Source: Annulohypoxylon bovei var. microspora (lineage: Eukaryota > Ascomycota > Sordariomycetes > Xylariales > Hypoxylaceae). Taken from it: a stretch of DNA of 64,000 nucleotides. The notes under the pieces were generated by a model. The model searched no databases. It was not told the origin of the DNA and saw only the letters and a list, made by a program, of their open reading frames with translations. The position numbers and the translations under genes were made by a program. Location: assembly GCA_022836615.1 (NCBI GenBank), contig MU405245.1, forward strand, positions 124,001-188,000, given 5' to 3'. Shown here one piece after another: positions 35,413 through 47,002 of this stretch (the stretch's first letter is position 1; each line of letters begins with the position of its first letter).

Positions 35413-38400
35413 CTTGGATAAAGCAGAAATAAAAAATACAGTTGCTGTTAGCTCAAAAGCACTAAACAGCTACAATTGATATGTGGTCGAAGACAATGTG
35501 ACCTAGATAATTCAATTAAATATTAGCAAGAATGATTATGATGTAGGAAGATAAATTGAACCAAAATGAGTTGAGCTGAGTTGAGTAATGGCTTTAGTCC
35601 TTAGTATATGTATGTAGAATATTGGGTTGGGATCCAGTATGTGTTGTAAGATGATGGTTATACGTACCACATAAATACCAATGAGCTTCAAAAATGATCG
35701 TATAGGTCTGCCGGTCTACCGAGTAAAAAACGCAAGAGTCTTATGGATCGCAATAGGGTTGGTCTGAGGATTATCGTGTGCCTAGTTAGTGGATCGTGGG
35801 TTAATCAGATACACTAGGCTAAGGCCAGACCAAGTTTTAAGCTCGTCTAGTTGTCCATCCGTTAGATCTAGTCCCCTGTCACTATCATGCGGTGAAGAGA
35901 TAAAAAAGATATTGCAAAAATATGTGGTTAGGGTGATAAGCTAGGTTAGGAAGAGAGTAGTGGAATTTGTCTAGGATGGGGTGTGGGCGTTTAAAATGTC
36001 TTGTCTTGATAGGAAATGCGATGTGGTTGTGGTTATGTGGTTATGTGGTTTTAGACTGGGAATGGAAACGGACCCGGCTATATGCCACGTTCCTCCTGTC
36101 AAAGTGCCATTGATATATGTAGGTATGATGTCTCCCGTCTTCATTGACGAGAAGTTATTTATACCACTCCTCATTTGGAGGAAATAGGTTTGGACAAGAC
36201 GAATGTCTGCTCGATCCAAGACAGAAGAGAAAAAGGAAGTAAAAGCTAACGGGACCAGACAAAGAATGTAAGGAAAGTTCAGCGATGGAGGGGTTCTCCA
36301 AAGCTGTGCGTCGACCACTTACACGTTCGATAATTGATTGGTCCGTGGACGATGTGGGCAATGTATGTCAGACTTGACCAGGTCAGCAACGTTAACCGGA
36401 TCTCGATTGGTGACAATACTGCAATGTTGCAGTGTCGTGGTGTTGGTGGCCGCTGTATTCCTAGTATTCCTAGTAGTTGATCTCTTGTTCGATTCGATTT
36501 GAATAATAGAAGTTTTAAGAGGAAAGGAAAAGAAAGATAGACAAAAATAGCTTTTCGGGAATTAAAACGTCTTGTCGATAAACGATGATGTAAACGTCGG
36601 ACTGTAACAAACGGTTACAATTGCGCAACCAAGTAATACAGTTACAGTACGAGTCGAGTTCTTCGTGAACAAAGGGCTAGTATCGTTGTCGTCTCGTATT
36701 GAGGTTCCTATTGATAAGTATTTCGAAATGATTGGGTCTCGATTCTGTAACTAAAGTCACGATGATGAAACTTGGGAGGGACTCGAATGACTTAAATACC
36801 TGGCCACCCTCTCAAGTTCGTCAATGCAGCAGTGCAGTTAGTATGTACATAACAGTCATTCTATGTACGTACAGCACAGTGTACCTGAAGCTATTGGCGA
36901 TGTCATGGAATAATCTTGGTTCCTATTAGCTACCAATGATTGTTCCAGGACAAGGATAGGAGGTTGTTGAATGAAGGTCGAATAGTCGAATAATCGGACC
37001 TCGATGGACTACCGTTTAAGGTACCCCGCTAGTACTCTGTACTACACATATGTATGTACATTCTTTTTTAGGTCACAAGCTCTCGGCTGGCAACCACGAT
37101 CCTCTAGTGAGGGGTACGTTCAGGGTACACACATCGTGAGTGCCTCATTGAATGGATCCATTTCTTCGACTTATGCAGGCGGTCTGAAGGCCATGTTAGC
37201 CAATCGTAATGGCCTAATATTTAATGTCAGTAGCGCTGGAGCTCTTTTCTGTGGAGGAAGTACCGTCCCTCAACGCATAATGTTACGCAAGCATCCACAT
37301 GGAGTTCGATTAATGCAGGTGATAGTATTACTATTACCAGTAAAAGAAACGGGAACGTACATAACGGTTTAATTCATAGTTCGTTCCAAGTGTACGGTGA
37401 TTATCACTCTTAAAGTTTTGATGAGGATCCGGGGAATAGGAAAATAAGTGTAGTTACCTCCTTAATTGAATGTCATTACATCAAGTCTGTTGGTAAACAT
37501 TCCAACACTGTAGGTTCTAAAAGGAGGTCGTGGGGGAAGCCGGGAAACGGGTAATCCAATATCTTACCATTAAATGGTTAGGACAAAAGGGGCACAGTAC
37601 TCCAACTTGAAGTTATCATGAGCCTCATCGAATCCCCCCTAGAAGCTACTTCAATATCCACTCCGGCTCTTAGCTACATTCCATAGTCGCCTATCAGATG
37701 ATTCTGCGGTAAGATACACATGATGTGCCAGAGGTTTTACGGTGAATCGAAGAAGCAAAACTATATCCATTCACGGAATAGTCGTTCGAAAAGCCTTCAA
37801 ACCAACTTACCTGCTTACGTCGAGTACCCGAGTAATGTGAGTATGCATACCTACAGTACCTATTACTATCTAAGCTTGTTAGCTCTCCACTTTATATAGC
37901 CCGTTCAGCTTATTCGGTAACGACACAACCTAGTAGTATAGCGGTATAGGTCCTCTTTTCCGGTAGCAGCTCGGTCTGAGAACTCGTGTACTTACAGAGC
38001 ACTACGCAAAGCGATGGATAAAAATGTGATGTGTAATGTGACACCAGAGGCCGCTTTAATGGGCTTGACAACGATGGGAAAAAACGCAGTATAACCCCGT
38101 TCTCCAAGTGCGGTACGCCAGACGGACGCATCATCGTGGTCACGCTCCATCCCCCCGCTTCGGGGGCTCGACTACATGCACCATAAAGCTCGAGGAACGG
38201 TAGTCGTTCCCGTATATGCCGTGCCGGTGATATTCCAGAAGAGGCGATGTTTTAATAGCAGCCAGCTAATAGTATCAATCGATCTACCTTAAGCAAACAC
38301 CTTGATGTCATCTAGACTGATGCAAACGACTTGAAATTTCGAGTAAGAAAGTGACGGAAATCAAACCCCTATTAAAAAGGTAGAGAGAAGCTATCGTGAA

Positions 38401-39505
38401 AACCCACCACCTAACCCCCTAGTCCGGGTTCCATGCAGTAGTAGCAATGACGGCATGCAGCATATTTCCCCACGGTCTTAACCCTTACGTACAACCCAGA
38501 GCATGTACCTACCTAACGTAGTATTTGTCGATAAAGGTCTTCGAAAATTTTCTGTCCTTTTATCCATCTAGGCTCGAAATGAGTCGTTGAAACTTTCTAG
38601 CCTTCCAGACTTCCCGAATTGGACTTAAAGCCTAACCGAGAGCACGGAACTTCTCAATTGAGTTTCAGTCAACTTAGTCAGTCCTGTCTACTGTCTATTT
38701 AGATACTATCAAGGCAAGATATGTACCTACATGCAGGTAGCTACTAGAACCTCACCTTACCTAGTTGCGTGTTTGTCGGTTAATCCCTTTTTTTAATAAA
38801 TGTTCCAGATATAAATTCAGGGTCGTCTTACATCAGGTGTGTTTATATAGAAATTTGAATAGTGGGGGGTATGTGGGGTGATCAAGCTGGTAGAAGCCAT
38901 GACGCCTTTGATTTAGTTATCAAAACCGTTCATCATGCGCCCTACTATTACGCTGCTAGTATCAATCACTTAGCTCTCTTTACAGCTACCGCCTTGTCGG
39001 CATAGCGGTACCGTTGGGACGGCACCTGGGTAGGTACCTAGAAGCTTATTATCAGTTAGACTACAAATAATTCACAATACCATGTCTGTCCAGTTATGAT
39101 CCCTAGAACTGAGATCTTGGAGATCGCGGGAATAGTAGGAACTTAGAAAGATGTCAGATTCAAAACACCAGGTCCAGACTGGGGTATCTCATCCATTCTG
39201 GGTGCGGTATCAAGTTAGGAAAACCAGAACTTCCGCAGCCGTCTTGCTTGTCATATTCCGTTACGCCGTTCCTAACGATCAAAAAACAATGCAAACCCTC
39301 CCTTTTCTCCTCTGAACAGAGTAACAAGACCAGAAACCACATACACATTCCTCCGCGAACAGGATACAACTCCTTTTAGGCCACTGATACTCGTCAATCA
39401 CGTCGATAACGGCGTTCCCCCATCAACTATTCCTGCACAAGCTAGGGACTCGTGTACCGTCCTCGGGCATTCGAGGTCGTTGACTCATTCTGCATCGTGA
39501 CTTGA
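35413..39505. other. About 4.1-kb gene-poor interval
   Basis: This holds the 5' flank of AIM21 and the 3' flank of TVP18. ORFs are at most 122 codons (37004-37372, plus) and have no recognised domain or neighbouring exons. A CCCCCG/CGGGGG hairpin with a 3-base loop lies at 38152-38166. Repeated GTGGTTAT units lie near 36026-36050. A palindrome TAGGTACCTA, the permuted form of the dispersed CCTAGG palindrome, lies at 39031-39040. No RNA gene or transposon was identified. Confidence 0.6.
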
Positions 39506-40268
39506 TTATACGATCATCTGCGCAACACCCGCACCGCCCAGGGTCTTGCTTCCGACGAAGGCCTGGCCTTTGACACCGGCAAGGGTGTAGCAGAGGGCCG
39601 TGAATGTCAGGACAACAGCGGCAGCAATCAGGCTGCTGACAGCAACCGCAATGCTGATCCATTGGACGGCAGCCATCACGCCGTAGGCGGCGGCACGCAT
39701 GTAATTGGTCGAGACTCGGCGGATTGCAGCATCGAAAGAGGCCGAAGTAGGGCAGATTCGGAGCAGAAGCGGCACTTCGACGAAGAGGATGATGAAACAG
39801 GAGACACTATTAGCAGTATATATTAGCCTTCCGGTCGTTCCTTTTTACGTAGTAGTTCTTAGGAAGGATAGAGACTTACAGAGCGAGGATGGAGAAGATG
39901 ATGAGGAGGGCATGGCCGAAGAGGTTAAAGAGGTTCGCAATACCCAGCGCGAAGCATAGAATCATGGACAGGATTCCGAGCCTATTTGGAGATAAATATA
40001 TTAGTCATCGTAATATAAAATGATCGATACTTGACGACTTTAATTCGAATATTTGCTGTCAAATAGATCGAAGAAGCTCGCTACGTCGCAAAGGACGTCA
40101 AATAGACGTCGTCTAGAGGCTTACCATTGTCCGTAGATACCTAGTTGCACAATACCTTGGTTAGCTACGATTTAATCAATCAAAAGCGGCTTCGCTAGCC
40201 TTGTAGATGGATAGAAGGATGAATGACTTACTGAAGTTCCTCGTCGCAAACTCGTCCTTGAGCGACAT
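39506..40268 (-). CDS. TVP18: Golgi membrane protein Tvp18
   Basis: Four exons, 40268..40232, 40140..40125, 39981..39880 and 39806..39506, join in frame to give 151 residues, the usual length for Tvp18. Introns are 91, 143 and 73 bp with GTAAGT/GTAAGC donors. Exon 2 is only 16 nt. Spliced, the N-terminus reads MSLKDEFATRNFSIYGQW, the expected family start. Transmembrane segments follow: ILSMILCFALGIANLF, ALLIIFSILALVSCFIILF, AAAYGVMAAVQWISIAVAV and a fourth around ALCYTLAGV. The conserved tail is QAFVGSKTLGGAGVAQMIV. The protein is a tetraspanning component of Tlg2-containing Golgi vesicles in yeast; its biochemical role is not established. The recovered motif order leaves little doubt about the splice model. 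Confidence 0.93.
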
Positions 40269-40919
40269 CTTGGCAGATTCTGACGATGGATGATAAATAG
40301 TCTTGTTGGTATCGAGTAGTACGGTCGACTACTTGAACAGAGACTAAATTGCTGACGACGACTAAATAGGTCGGGACTCGCGGCACGGAGATGGTATGCG
40401 ATTCGATGGCTTAAGGCCTAGAATTTTGGTAAATCGGGAATGTTTATCGTTCATTCACTCGTGATAGTTATATCGCACCGACGTCGAATGGTTAGGACGG
40501 TGAGGTGGTAAAGGTATGGAACTGTATGGCGCAGAGTGATAAGCGAGATTGCCGTGAACAAAGATGTGTTATGTTAGTGTTGACATGAAATGTTTTAGAG
40601 AGGTTGAACTTGATGATGGCTGACTCCAGTCTGTGCAGTCTGTGTGACGAACTTCGTATTGTACAGATGTACAACACGCCAATTAAGTCCAATTAGGAGC
40701 TTTGGTGGGTCTAGCAATTCCCCTAGTGGCAGCTTCCGGCGCAAGTTGGGAGCCTGCCCAGCCGTTGCCCAGGTGCTGAGGCGCAAACCGATCCAGCGTT
40801 CTTACCACTCTGCCACCTGTGGGCAGTTACCAGTCTTACGTAACCCGAGCAACGTGGGTCTTGCACTACAAGCCACAATAGCAACGTCACCCGTTTAAGC
40901 CAATGAGAGGCTTAGCCAA

Positions 40920-40931
40920 GTACCTAGGTAC
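40920..40931. repeat. Perfect 12-bp palindrome GTACCTAGGTAC
   Basis: It is an exact inverted repeat centred on CCTAGG in intergenic DNA and belongs to the dispersed TACCTAGGTA set. Confidence 0.9.
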
Positions 40932-41877
40932 ATACGTAGTAGGCATCACCTTTTCACATTCACAACCTTGAAAGGTTTACAACTTGACTTGCGATTTAAG
41001 TCACCAGGCAACTTCTTTATGTCTAAAATTGGGTGTTTAATCAATATTTATCCTGGCCTTTTCTATTCTATTCATCTAACACGTCATGAACCAAGTCCAT
41101 TCATAAGTACTTCTCACTCATAATTACCTATGACAGCCTTAAGCTTGATAAATGTCTCAGATGAAAAGTGACAGATGCTAGTTAAGTTTTACCAACTAGC
41201 ATGGCTTACTTAAAGCTAGTTGTCCTCGAAATATAAGGTCGTCAAGAAAGAATATATTAAGAATTATCTTGTCTCCTTTTCTATCATAAACCTGCTATAT
41301 AACAAGGGGTGAAGAGTAAGTGGGCCGGAAAGGAAGGGGTTAAGGAAAGCCGATAATGACATATCCAGAAACTCTACTTCGGAATTAGAGTGTCAGAGGT
41401 CTTCTCTGCCTTGCCACGCCTCGCCCCTTAGGAGGATGGCCTTGAGGTCTGGACCAGGGACCCAGCAGGATGGGAGCTCAGCCCTTAGGGGACCATTGGG
41501 GTTAGTCCTGGAACAGAGCAGACAAAGGGCATACTGTGTATGTATACCGCATTCCGTAGGCACAAGGGGTTAGATCTCCTTGCGCAACAACATAATTGTT
41601 TCTCCATCTGCTAGGTTTTCATCGTGACATAGAGTGCTATGTGCTTGTAGCATGTAATGTAGCATCATACGCGTATTTACGCGTCCGTCACCGCCTAAGT
41701 TAGGCAGCTAGCTATATTCGAGGGTGAAAAGGAAAATAGTAGGAGAGATCCTACATGCCGGCTATTTTCAGGTTACCATTAATAGGGCACAACTATCATC
41801 TCCGCACTCTCTAGGCATTCGTTGTTGGGTATTTCTCTTGGCAAGACTAGCCGTAACTATACGGTTCTACCTTTTGA

Positions 41878-41893
41878 ACTTACCTAGGTAAGT
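41878..41893. repeat. Perfect 16-bp palindrome ACTTACCTAGGTAAGT
   Basis: It is the longest member of the dispersed CCTAGG-centred palindromes. Each half also resembles a splice donor (GTAAGT) on its own strand, but no exon abuts it. Confidence 0.9.
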
Positions 41894-43090
41894 AGATATA
41901 TGAGCATTGAAATAGAGGCCTCAGTATACACAGGCAAATGTCTAACCTTTCACTTGCCATAATACTCCTAGGCAATAGAATTTTTCCATTCCGACTTGGT
42001 CCTAGGTAACCAAGCACCAAAGAGAGCCCGGCTGACCTCAAAGCACTAATACAATATGTCGATTAGAAACCTTGGTGAGTGTGCATGACTATATGGCATC
42101 ATATCAAGATGCAAAATTCTCAGATATATTATCTAGTCACGTAGTTACCTAGTTATAGTTATATCATAAATAAAGTAATCAATTTGATCGTTAATGAAGC
42201 GGAATGACATATGTACTATTATCCATACGATAATTCTATTGCCGTCTCGATAGTTGTCTTCGCACAGGTACCCAGCTTTCAAACCAACTGGAAAGAATAT
42301 GACATCCTTAAAATCCCAAACTCGTCTAAAGCTGAGAGAAGAGACTGCATCTCAAAGGTCTGTCATGAATAGGAGTAACCCCTTTTCTGCATATTACCAA
42401 GGGACATACTTACACATTCACCTATAAGAAAATATTCCCCAATGGGGGGCATTCCGAGAAGAACAGTTGGTTCAAGTGATCAATTCCTCGTTAAAGCTTC
42501 ACCAATCCAATTGCGGGGGACCCTGGTCGATGTCACGTTATGATGGCGAGTTCACAAAAATGATACCTGTATTTATTGTACGAAATCATCGATAGTTGGT
42601 AAAGTTGGATGATTTAGTTTTTTTATAGTATTTTTATAGTCTTGGATTTCTAACAAGAAACGAGAGACTAAGTGGAGCGTATAACGCCTTCTTCCCCTAT
42701 TTTAGTTACCAATAAGTAACAGCAGAGAATCGAATTTGTAAGTCGTTCTCGTCTTCCTTTACCTAGAGTTTCGACATGTCGCAAGGACAACCTTGGATTC
42801 TGGCGAGACGTACTTTACCCAATATACAACATGAATATGTATGAGGAAGCAGCTTTGTTATAATTTGGCGATATATCTGGAAGGGACACTATGAGTTTAT
42901 TAGGAGGGCTCGGCGCTTCTTGCCCCTTATTCATCAAACCTTCAACGAACATACATGATACGCTTGATTAACATGAAAATTGTAGGTTCCTATTTTCAAA
43001 ACCAAACCAAAAATTGCTATGAGTTCATAGACCCAGAAGAACTCACCGGAGTCTGAATCAAGCTCAAGTTCAAGTTCAATTTCAAATACA

Positions 43091-44707
43091 ATGGCTGCCA
43101 ACGACCTCTACCCAGAATGGTGGCCGCTCCCCAACGGCGCCAGCATCATCCTCACCATCCTGATCCTCTACCTCATCCACCACCAGCTGTCCTCGCAGAA
43201 GCTCGACCCGCAAGAGCCGCCCGTCCTCAAGCCCTTCATCCCAGTAATCGGGCACGTCGTAGGCATGGCCTTGCTCGGCGGCCGGTACATCAAGAACCTG
43301 GGGCTTCGAAACCAGTCGCTGCCGATCTTCACGCTCCCCGTGCCGGGGTCGCGCATCTACGTCGTCACGGACCCATCCCTCGCCGCCGCCGTGCAGCGCG
43401 CGTCCAAGGTCCTCTCCTTCACGCCCGTCGTGCCGGAGGTCACCGAGCGCGTGCTGGGCCTCGACCGCGCGACCGTCGAGATCACGCGCCGGAACCTCGA
43501 CCCGGGCCCCGGCGACGAGCGCGGCTTCCTCGCCGACATCCAGGACCTGGTGTACGCGCAGCTCGGCCCGGGCGAGTACCTGACGACGCTCAGCCTCGCC
43601 GCCGCGCGCGAGATGCGCCGCGAGATCGCCTCGGTCTTCCTCGACAGCCCACAACCCATCGACCTGCTCTCGTGGGTGCGGCACCTGGTCACCGCGTCGA
43701 CCGCCAAGTACCTCTACGGGCCGCGGAACCCGCTCGCCGAGGACCCCTCCCTCGAAGCCGCGTTCTGGGACTTCGACCACGGGCTCGGGGCTCTGCTGAT
43801 GAACATCTTTCCCTCGATCACGGCGAGAAAGGCGTACGTGGGTCGCGAGCGGCTCGCCGCGGCGTTGCATACGTACCTCCGGGCTGGACACCACAGGACC
43901 GGCTCGGCGATCGTGCAGAAGCGCGTGGAGATCGCGCTGCAGCACGGGTGGGCGCTGCCGGCCGTCGCGCGCGAGGAGCTCTCGTTCCTGTTCGCCGGGA
44001 TCGTGAACGCGACGACGTCGACGTTCTGGATCCTTCTGCACCTGTACGCAGACCCCTCACTACTGGCCTGCGTGCGAGAGGAGGTCTGCGCTATCCTCGA
44101 GACGCCTGAAGTAGATCAGGATAAATACACGGATCTAGATGCAATAAGGTCCAGCCTCCGGCTCACGGACCTCCGGGACTCGTGCCCCATGCTCGTGGCC
44201 GTGTACCGCGAGTGCCTGCGTCTCGGCTCCGACACGTACTCCACGCGTATCGTGAAGACGAACTACCTCCTCGCGAACCAGTACTTCCTAGCGAAAGATT
44301 CGGTGGTTCAGATTGCGGGCGGCGTCATCCACGCCGATAGCCGGATCTGGGGCGACGATGTCGATTCGTTTAACCCCAAGCGCTTTCTGGCTCCCCAAGA
44401 AGGGGGAGCATGGAAGGCAAAGCAGAATAACACGTTCCACCCGGCAGCATTCAGAGCGTTTGGAGGAGGAAAGACACTCTGTCCCGGACGGCACTTCGCC
44501 ATGAACGAGATCCTGGCTTTTGTTGCGCTGGTCGTGCTGCAGTTCGATATGAAACCCGCCCATGGGGAGAAGATTGAGGTGCCTCGGAAGAACGACGGCG
44601 TCTTGCCGGTACATATACTGGAGCCGATACACCCGGTCAAGGTGTTGATATCAAGGCGGAGTGATGCTGTCGCACTAGAGGCACAAGGTGCTGAGTTTTT
44701 TATGTAA
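43091..44707 (+). CDS. Cytochrome P450 monooxygenase, single exon
   Basis: The product is 538 residues from one uninterrupted exon. A hydrophobic anchor (ASIILTILILYLIHH) near residues 17-32 places it on the endoplasmic reticulum membrane. The heme-ligand loop is FGGGKTLCPGRHFAMNE, with the axial Cys. The ExxR pair is in YRECLRL and the PERF-like segment is FNPKRFL. The I-helix reads FLFAGIVNATTSTFW, where the usual acidic residue before the conserved Thr is Asn. That variant, and the overall spacing, suggest the broad CYP7/CYP8-like group of fungal P450s rather than the common fatty-acid or benzoate hydroxylases. The substrate cannot be told. The body is GC-rich compared with its AT-rich flanks. 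The gene is convergent with the F-box gene downstream. Confidence 0.93.
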   Translation: MAANDLYPEWWPLPNGASIILTILILYLIHHQLSSQKLDPQEPPVLKPFIPVIGHVVGMALLGGRYIKNLGLRNQSLPIFTLPVPGSRIYVVTDPSLAAAVQRASKVLSFTPVVPEVTERVLGLDRATVEITRRNLDPGPGDERGFLADIQDLVYAQLGPGEYLTTLSLAAAREMRREIASVFLDSPQPIDLLSWVRHLVTASTAKYLYGPRNPLAEDPSLEAAFWDFDHGLGALLMNIFPSITARKAYVGRERLAAALHTYLRAGHHRTGSAIVQKRVEIALQHGWALPAVAREELSFLFAGIVNATTSTFWILLHLYADPSLLACVREEVCAILETPEVDQDKYTDLDAIRSSLRLTDLRDSCPMLVAVYRECLRLGSDTYSTRIVKTNYLLANQYFLAKDSVVQIAGGVIHADSRIWGDDVDSFNPKRFLAPQEGGAWKAKQNNTFHPAAFRAFGGGKTLCPGRHFAMNEILAFVALVVLQFDMKPAHGEKIEVPRKNDGVLPVHILEPIHPVKVLISRRSDAVALEAQGAEFFM

Positions 44708-45094
44708 GCAATTGACGACCCGGGTAGTATTGCGTATGATGGTGAAAGGTATATATATGTTATGCTGGAAGGAAATACTTATATCGGAAGCAGGGCCGTG
44801 CTGGCAAGGTACTTAATAGGCAAGGCATGTTTATAGTTGACCCCTTCGCGGGACTAGTTTATATGCGTATATTATTAACTCTACGAAATAGGAGAGGCGT
44901 AATTTCTCCCGTAGTCTAAACTACTAAATCTATCCTAAGAAAAAGTACAGTCGTCCAGTACTCTTGAGCGATAACTTTACTATATGCACTCTCGCTCAAG
45001 TAAGTGCATCCCGGCCCCCGTATCACACCCGCGCGACCTAGCCATCTATTTTGAATGAATAAAGCCAGGCAACTGTGTATATCTCGCGATCAAG
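44708..45094. other. Short convergent intergenic spacer
   Basis: This is 3' flanking sequence of the first P450 and the F-box gene. It is AT-rich and contains no gene or recognisable repeat. Confidence 0.7.
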
Positions 45095-47002
45095 CTAGTG
45101 GAACCACTCGTCAAGCCGATGCTGTTTTCGCCAGACTGGATTGTCGGGATAAGCTAAATCAAGGTGCCTCTTGTTTCCGAACGTCTGCTGGTGCGCCACG
45201 GGCATACGCTGTATGTCTGCCACGTCATTTACCACATACCCAGATCCTGTCTCAATAATGGCCACCCGCTCACGATACCGTTTATACACGCTGTCCTTGG
45301 TAGGCCATGTGCAGGGCCGTGCCGCGGGCATGGGGCTACTCTTAGGCGTGATCTCGGCTAGGATACCCGAGAGTCCTGCATATATAGTTGGCGAGTCGTC
45401 CGACGGTGATGCTAAAGAGTATACCGGTGAGTTATCTCTGCCCCTAAACATTGGAAGCCACATGTTGAAGTTGGGACGGTAGAAATCGAGCCGCGAAAGG
45501 GTGTGCCAACGACACCGTAGACCAGCCGCATGATCGCATGTAGCTCTATCGTCAGGAAAATATGGCTGTGCCATGATCGAAGGCGGCCGAGGTGCCGGGA
45601 AGGGCACGTTGTTGCCACAGGGCAGACTCTCAGTATGGTAATAGCCCTTTGGCCAGCGGTAGTCGAATATCTTCAACGTGGAGCTGTGGGCACTGCCGGC
45701 AATGAATCTCTCAAGGCCACGAGAGAGTAGCGCATTACTCGGGATCGTGACTTCAAAATTATCCTGGAAGATCGTATTGATTGGGGAAGGTGTACGAAGG
45801 TCTTGGAGACGAATCGTGCCATCGTCCCACGAGGTAAGCACGGCGTTTCCGCTCCCGCTAGCGAGAGAACTGGTGTCTAAAGGTAAGATTGCCCGGACTG
45901 TTTTGAGCCGATCACCATCATAATCTGTATTTTGGACGCTAGTCTTGGGTGTGTGAGATATCTCGATTCTTGTTGGCGTGTACTTTAGATACTGAAGTGG
46001 ATTAGGCCCTTTATTCAAGCCTACTGCTAGGGTGTCGTCATTTACGAACTTGACGGATCGGATGAAGTCAAAGGTGCCCACCCTTCTATTACCCTTTAAC
46101 CTAAAATCGTCGTCGGCATGGGCATAATGAGACTCCTCTGCTTCAGAGCCGTTCTTGTCGACTGGGTTGTGGATTATTTGTCGATATTTGTCGAGGGAAT
46201 AATTCAGGATACCCTGTTTAGTTGCTACTGCAAGAAGACCTTGTTTATAGTTGACGTCGAGTGACTGAATTTCCGTCTTCATTATAGACTCGTTATCCAC
46301 TAGATTGAGGTCCCCAAAAGATACGAGTGTTTTGCCGAAGTCGTCAGCACCCATGGACAGGAGGTCAAGTAGACCATTGGCTCTGCCTACCAAAACTTGG
46401 GGCCCATCTCCTTGGCCGTCATTGTATTTGTTATCTCTGAGTATGGACACGCACGTGACGTCGTCTTTTCCAGGATGATAACCAGACAACTCACCCTTAC
46501 TACTGAGATATTCATCAGTAGGAGCTTTAGGACCTTTCTGATGCCGTAGCAAGCCAAATATGTCCTCTCCAGCGCCCCAGAATATGAGGTCTTGGGCGAC
46601 ATTGCCTTGGTGCCGGTGGTGAGCGTCGACTATAATATTACTAGGAATAGACTGCATGAGAAAGCCACTTCGTCTTCGTGGTTTAACCAAGGGAGCAAGG
46701 GAATCGACGACAAGACCGCGCCTATCCCAATCCCGAGATTGCGAGGTCAATGACTGGGCACGTGCCTTCCATTCATCAACAGACGAGGTGTTGGAAAGCG
46801 TAAAGGTATTGAAGCGTTGTGTAACAAATATACGCCATCCTTTCTCAGAGACGAAATGATGCAGTCCTTTACAGGTTGCTGCCAGACGAGCAACACTCCT
46901 CGCCGTATCCAGGTATGTTATTATGATATAAAGAATATCGGTAGGCAAGGTTGGGAGGCTTGGGGCCTCGTCGGAGATTCTGAGAAACTCTATGGATTCC
47001 AT
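45095..47002 (-). CDS. F-box protein with a probable WD40-like beta-propeller
   Basis: This is a single exon of 635 residues. The F-box is near residues 17-60: LPTDILYIIITYLDTARSVA followed by RLAATCKGLHHFVSEKGW. It would bind Skp1 and recruit a target to an SCF ubiquitin ligase. The rest contains repeated short beta-strand units with WD-repeat character, such as LTSWDDGTIRLQDLRTP, FIAGSAHSSTLKIFDYRWPKG and TIYAGLSGILAEI, which suggests a propeller for substrate binding. The target is unknown. The gene lies between two P450 genes and shares a divergent 1.1-kb promoter with the second. Confidence 0.87.
   Translation of the reverse strand: MESIEFLRISDEAPSLPTLPTDILYIIITYLDTARSVARLAATCKGLHHFVSEKGWRIFVTQRFNTFTLSNTSSVDEWKARAQSLTSQSRDWDRRGLVVDSLAPLVKPRRRSGFLMQSIPSNIIVDAHHRHQGNVAQDLIFWGAGEDIFGLLRHQKGPKAPTDEYLSSKGELSGYHPGKDDVTCVSILRDNKYNDGQGDGPQVLVGRANGLLDLLSMGADDFGKTLVSFGDLNLVDNESIMKTEIQSLDVNYKQGLLAVATKQGILNYSLDKYRQIIHNPVDKNGSEAEESHYAHADDDFRLKGNRRVGTFDFIRSVKFVNDDTLAVGLNKGPNPLQYLKYTPTRIEISHTPKTSVQNTDYDGDRLKTVRAILPLDTSSLASGSGNAVLTSWDDGTIRLQDLRTPSPINTIFQDNFEVTIPSNALLSRGLERFIAGSAHSSTLKIFDYRWPKGYYHTESLPCGNNVPFPAPRPPSIMAQPYFPDDRATCDHAAGLRCRWHTLSRLDFYRPNFNMWLPMFRGRDNSPVYSLASPSDDSPTIYAGLSGILAEITPKSSPMPAARPCTWPTKDSVYKRYRERVAIIETGSGYVVNDVADIQRMPVAHQQTFGNKRHLDLAYPDNPVWRKQHRLDEWFH

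Larger units (their letters stand above)
40269..43090. other. Intergenic region upstream of TVP18 and of the first P450
   Basis: This is a divergent promoter region of 2.8 kb without convincing ORFs. It contains the CCTAGG-centred palindromes at 40920-40931 and 41878-41893, and two ACGCGT hexamers ten bases apart at 41669-41684. A weak RNA polymerase III A-box-like match lies at 40805-40815, but I could not fold a complete tRNA there. Confidence 0.6.

Noticed and set aside
37004..37372. 122-codon plus ORF in the 35.4-39.5 kb spacer
   Set aside because: It has no recognisable motif, no supporting splice partners, and composition like the surrounding non-coding DNA.
38151..38167. CCCCCG/CGGGGG hairpin
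   Set aside because: A 6-bp stem with a 3-base loop is striking on paper, but there is no following T-run or gene end that gives it a role.
41669..41684. Two ACGCGT hexamers ten bases apart
   Set aside because: They are far (over 1.3 kb) from either flanking start codon and beside no replication gene, so they are treated as chance, given that the hexamer is not enriched in the window.
43082..44041. 319-codon ORF antisense to the first P450, and a 330-codon plus ORF in another frame
   Set aside because: Both are shadows of a GC-rich coding exon whose own frame carries all the P450 motifs.
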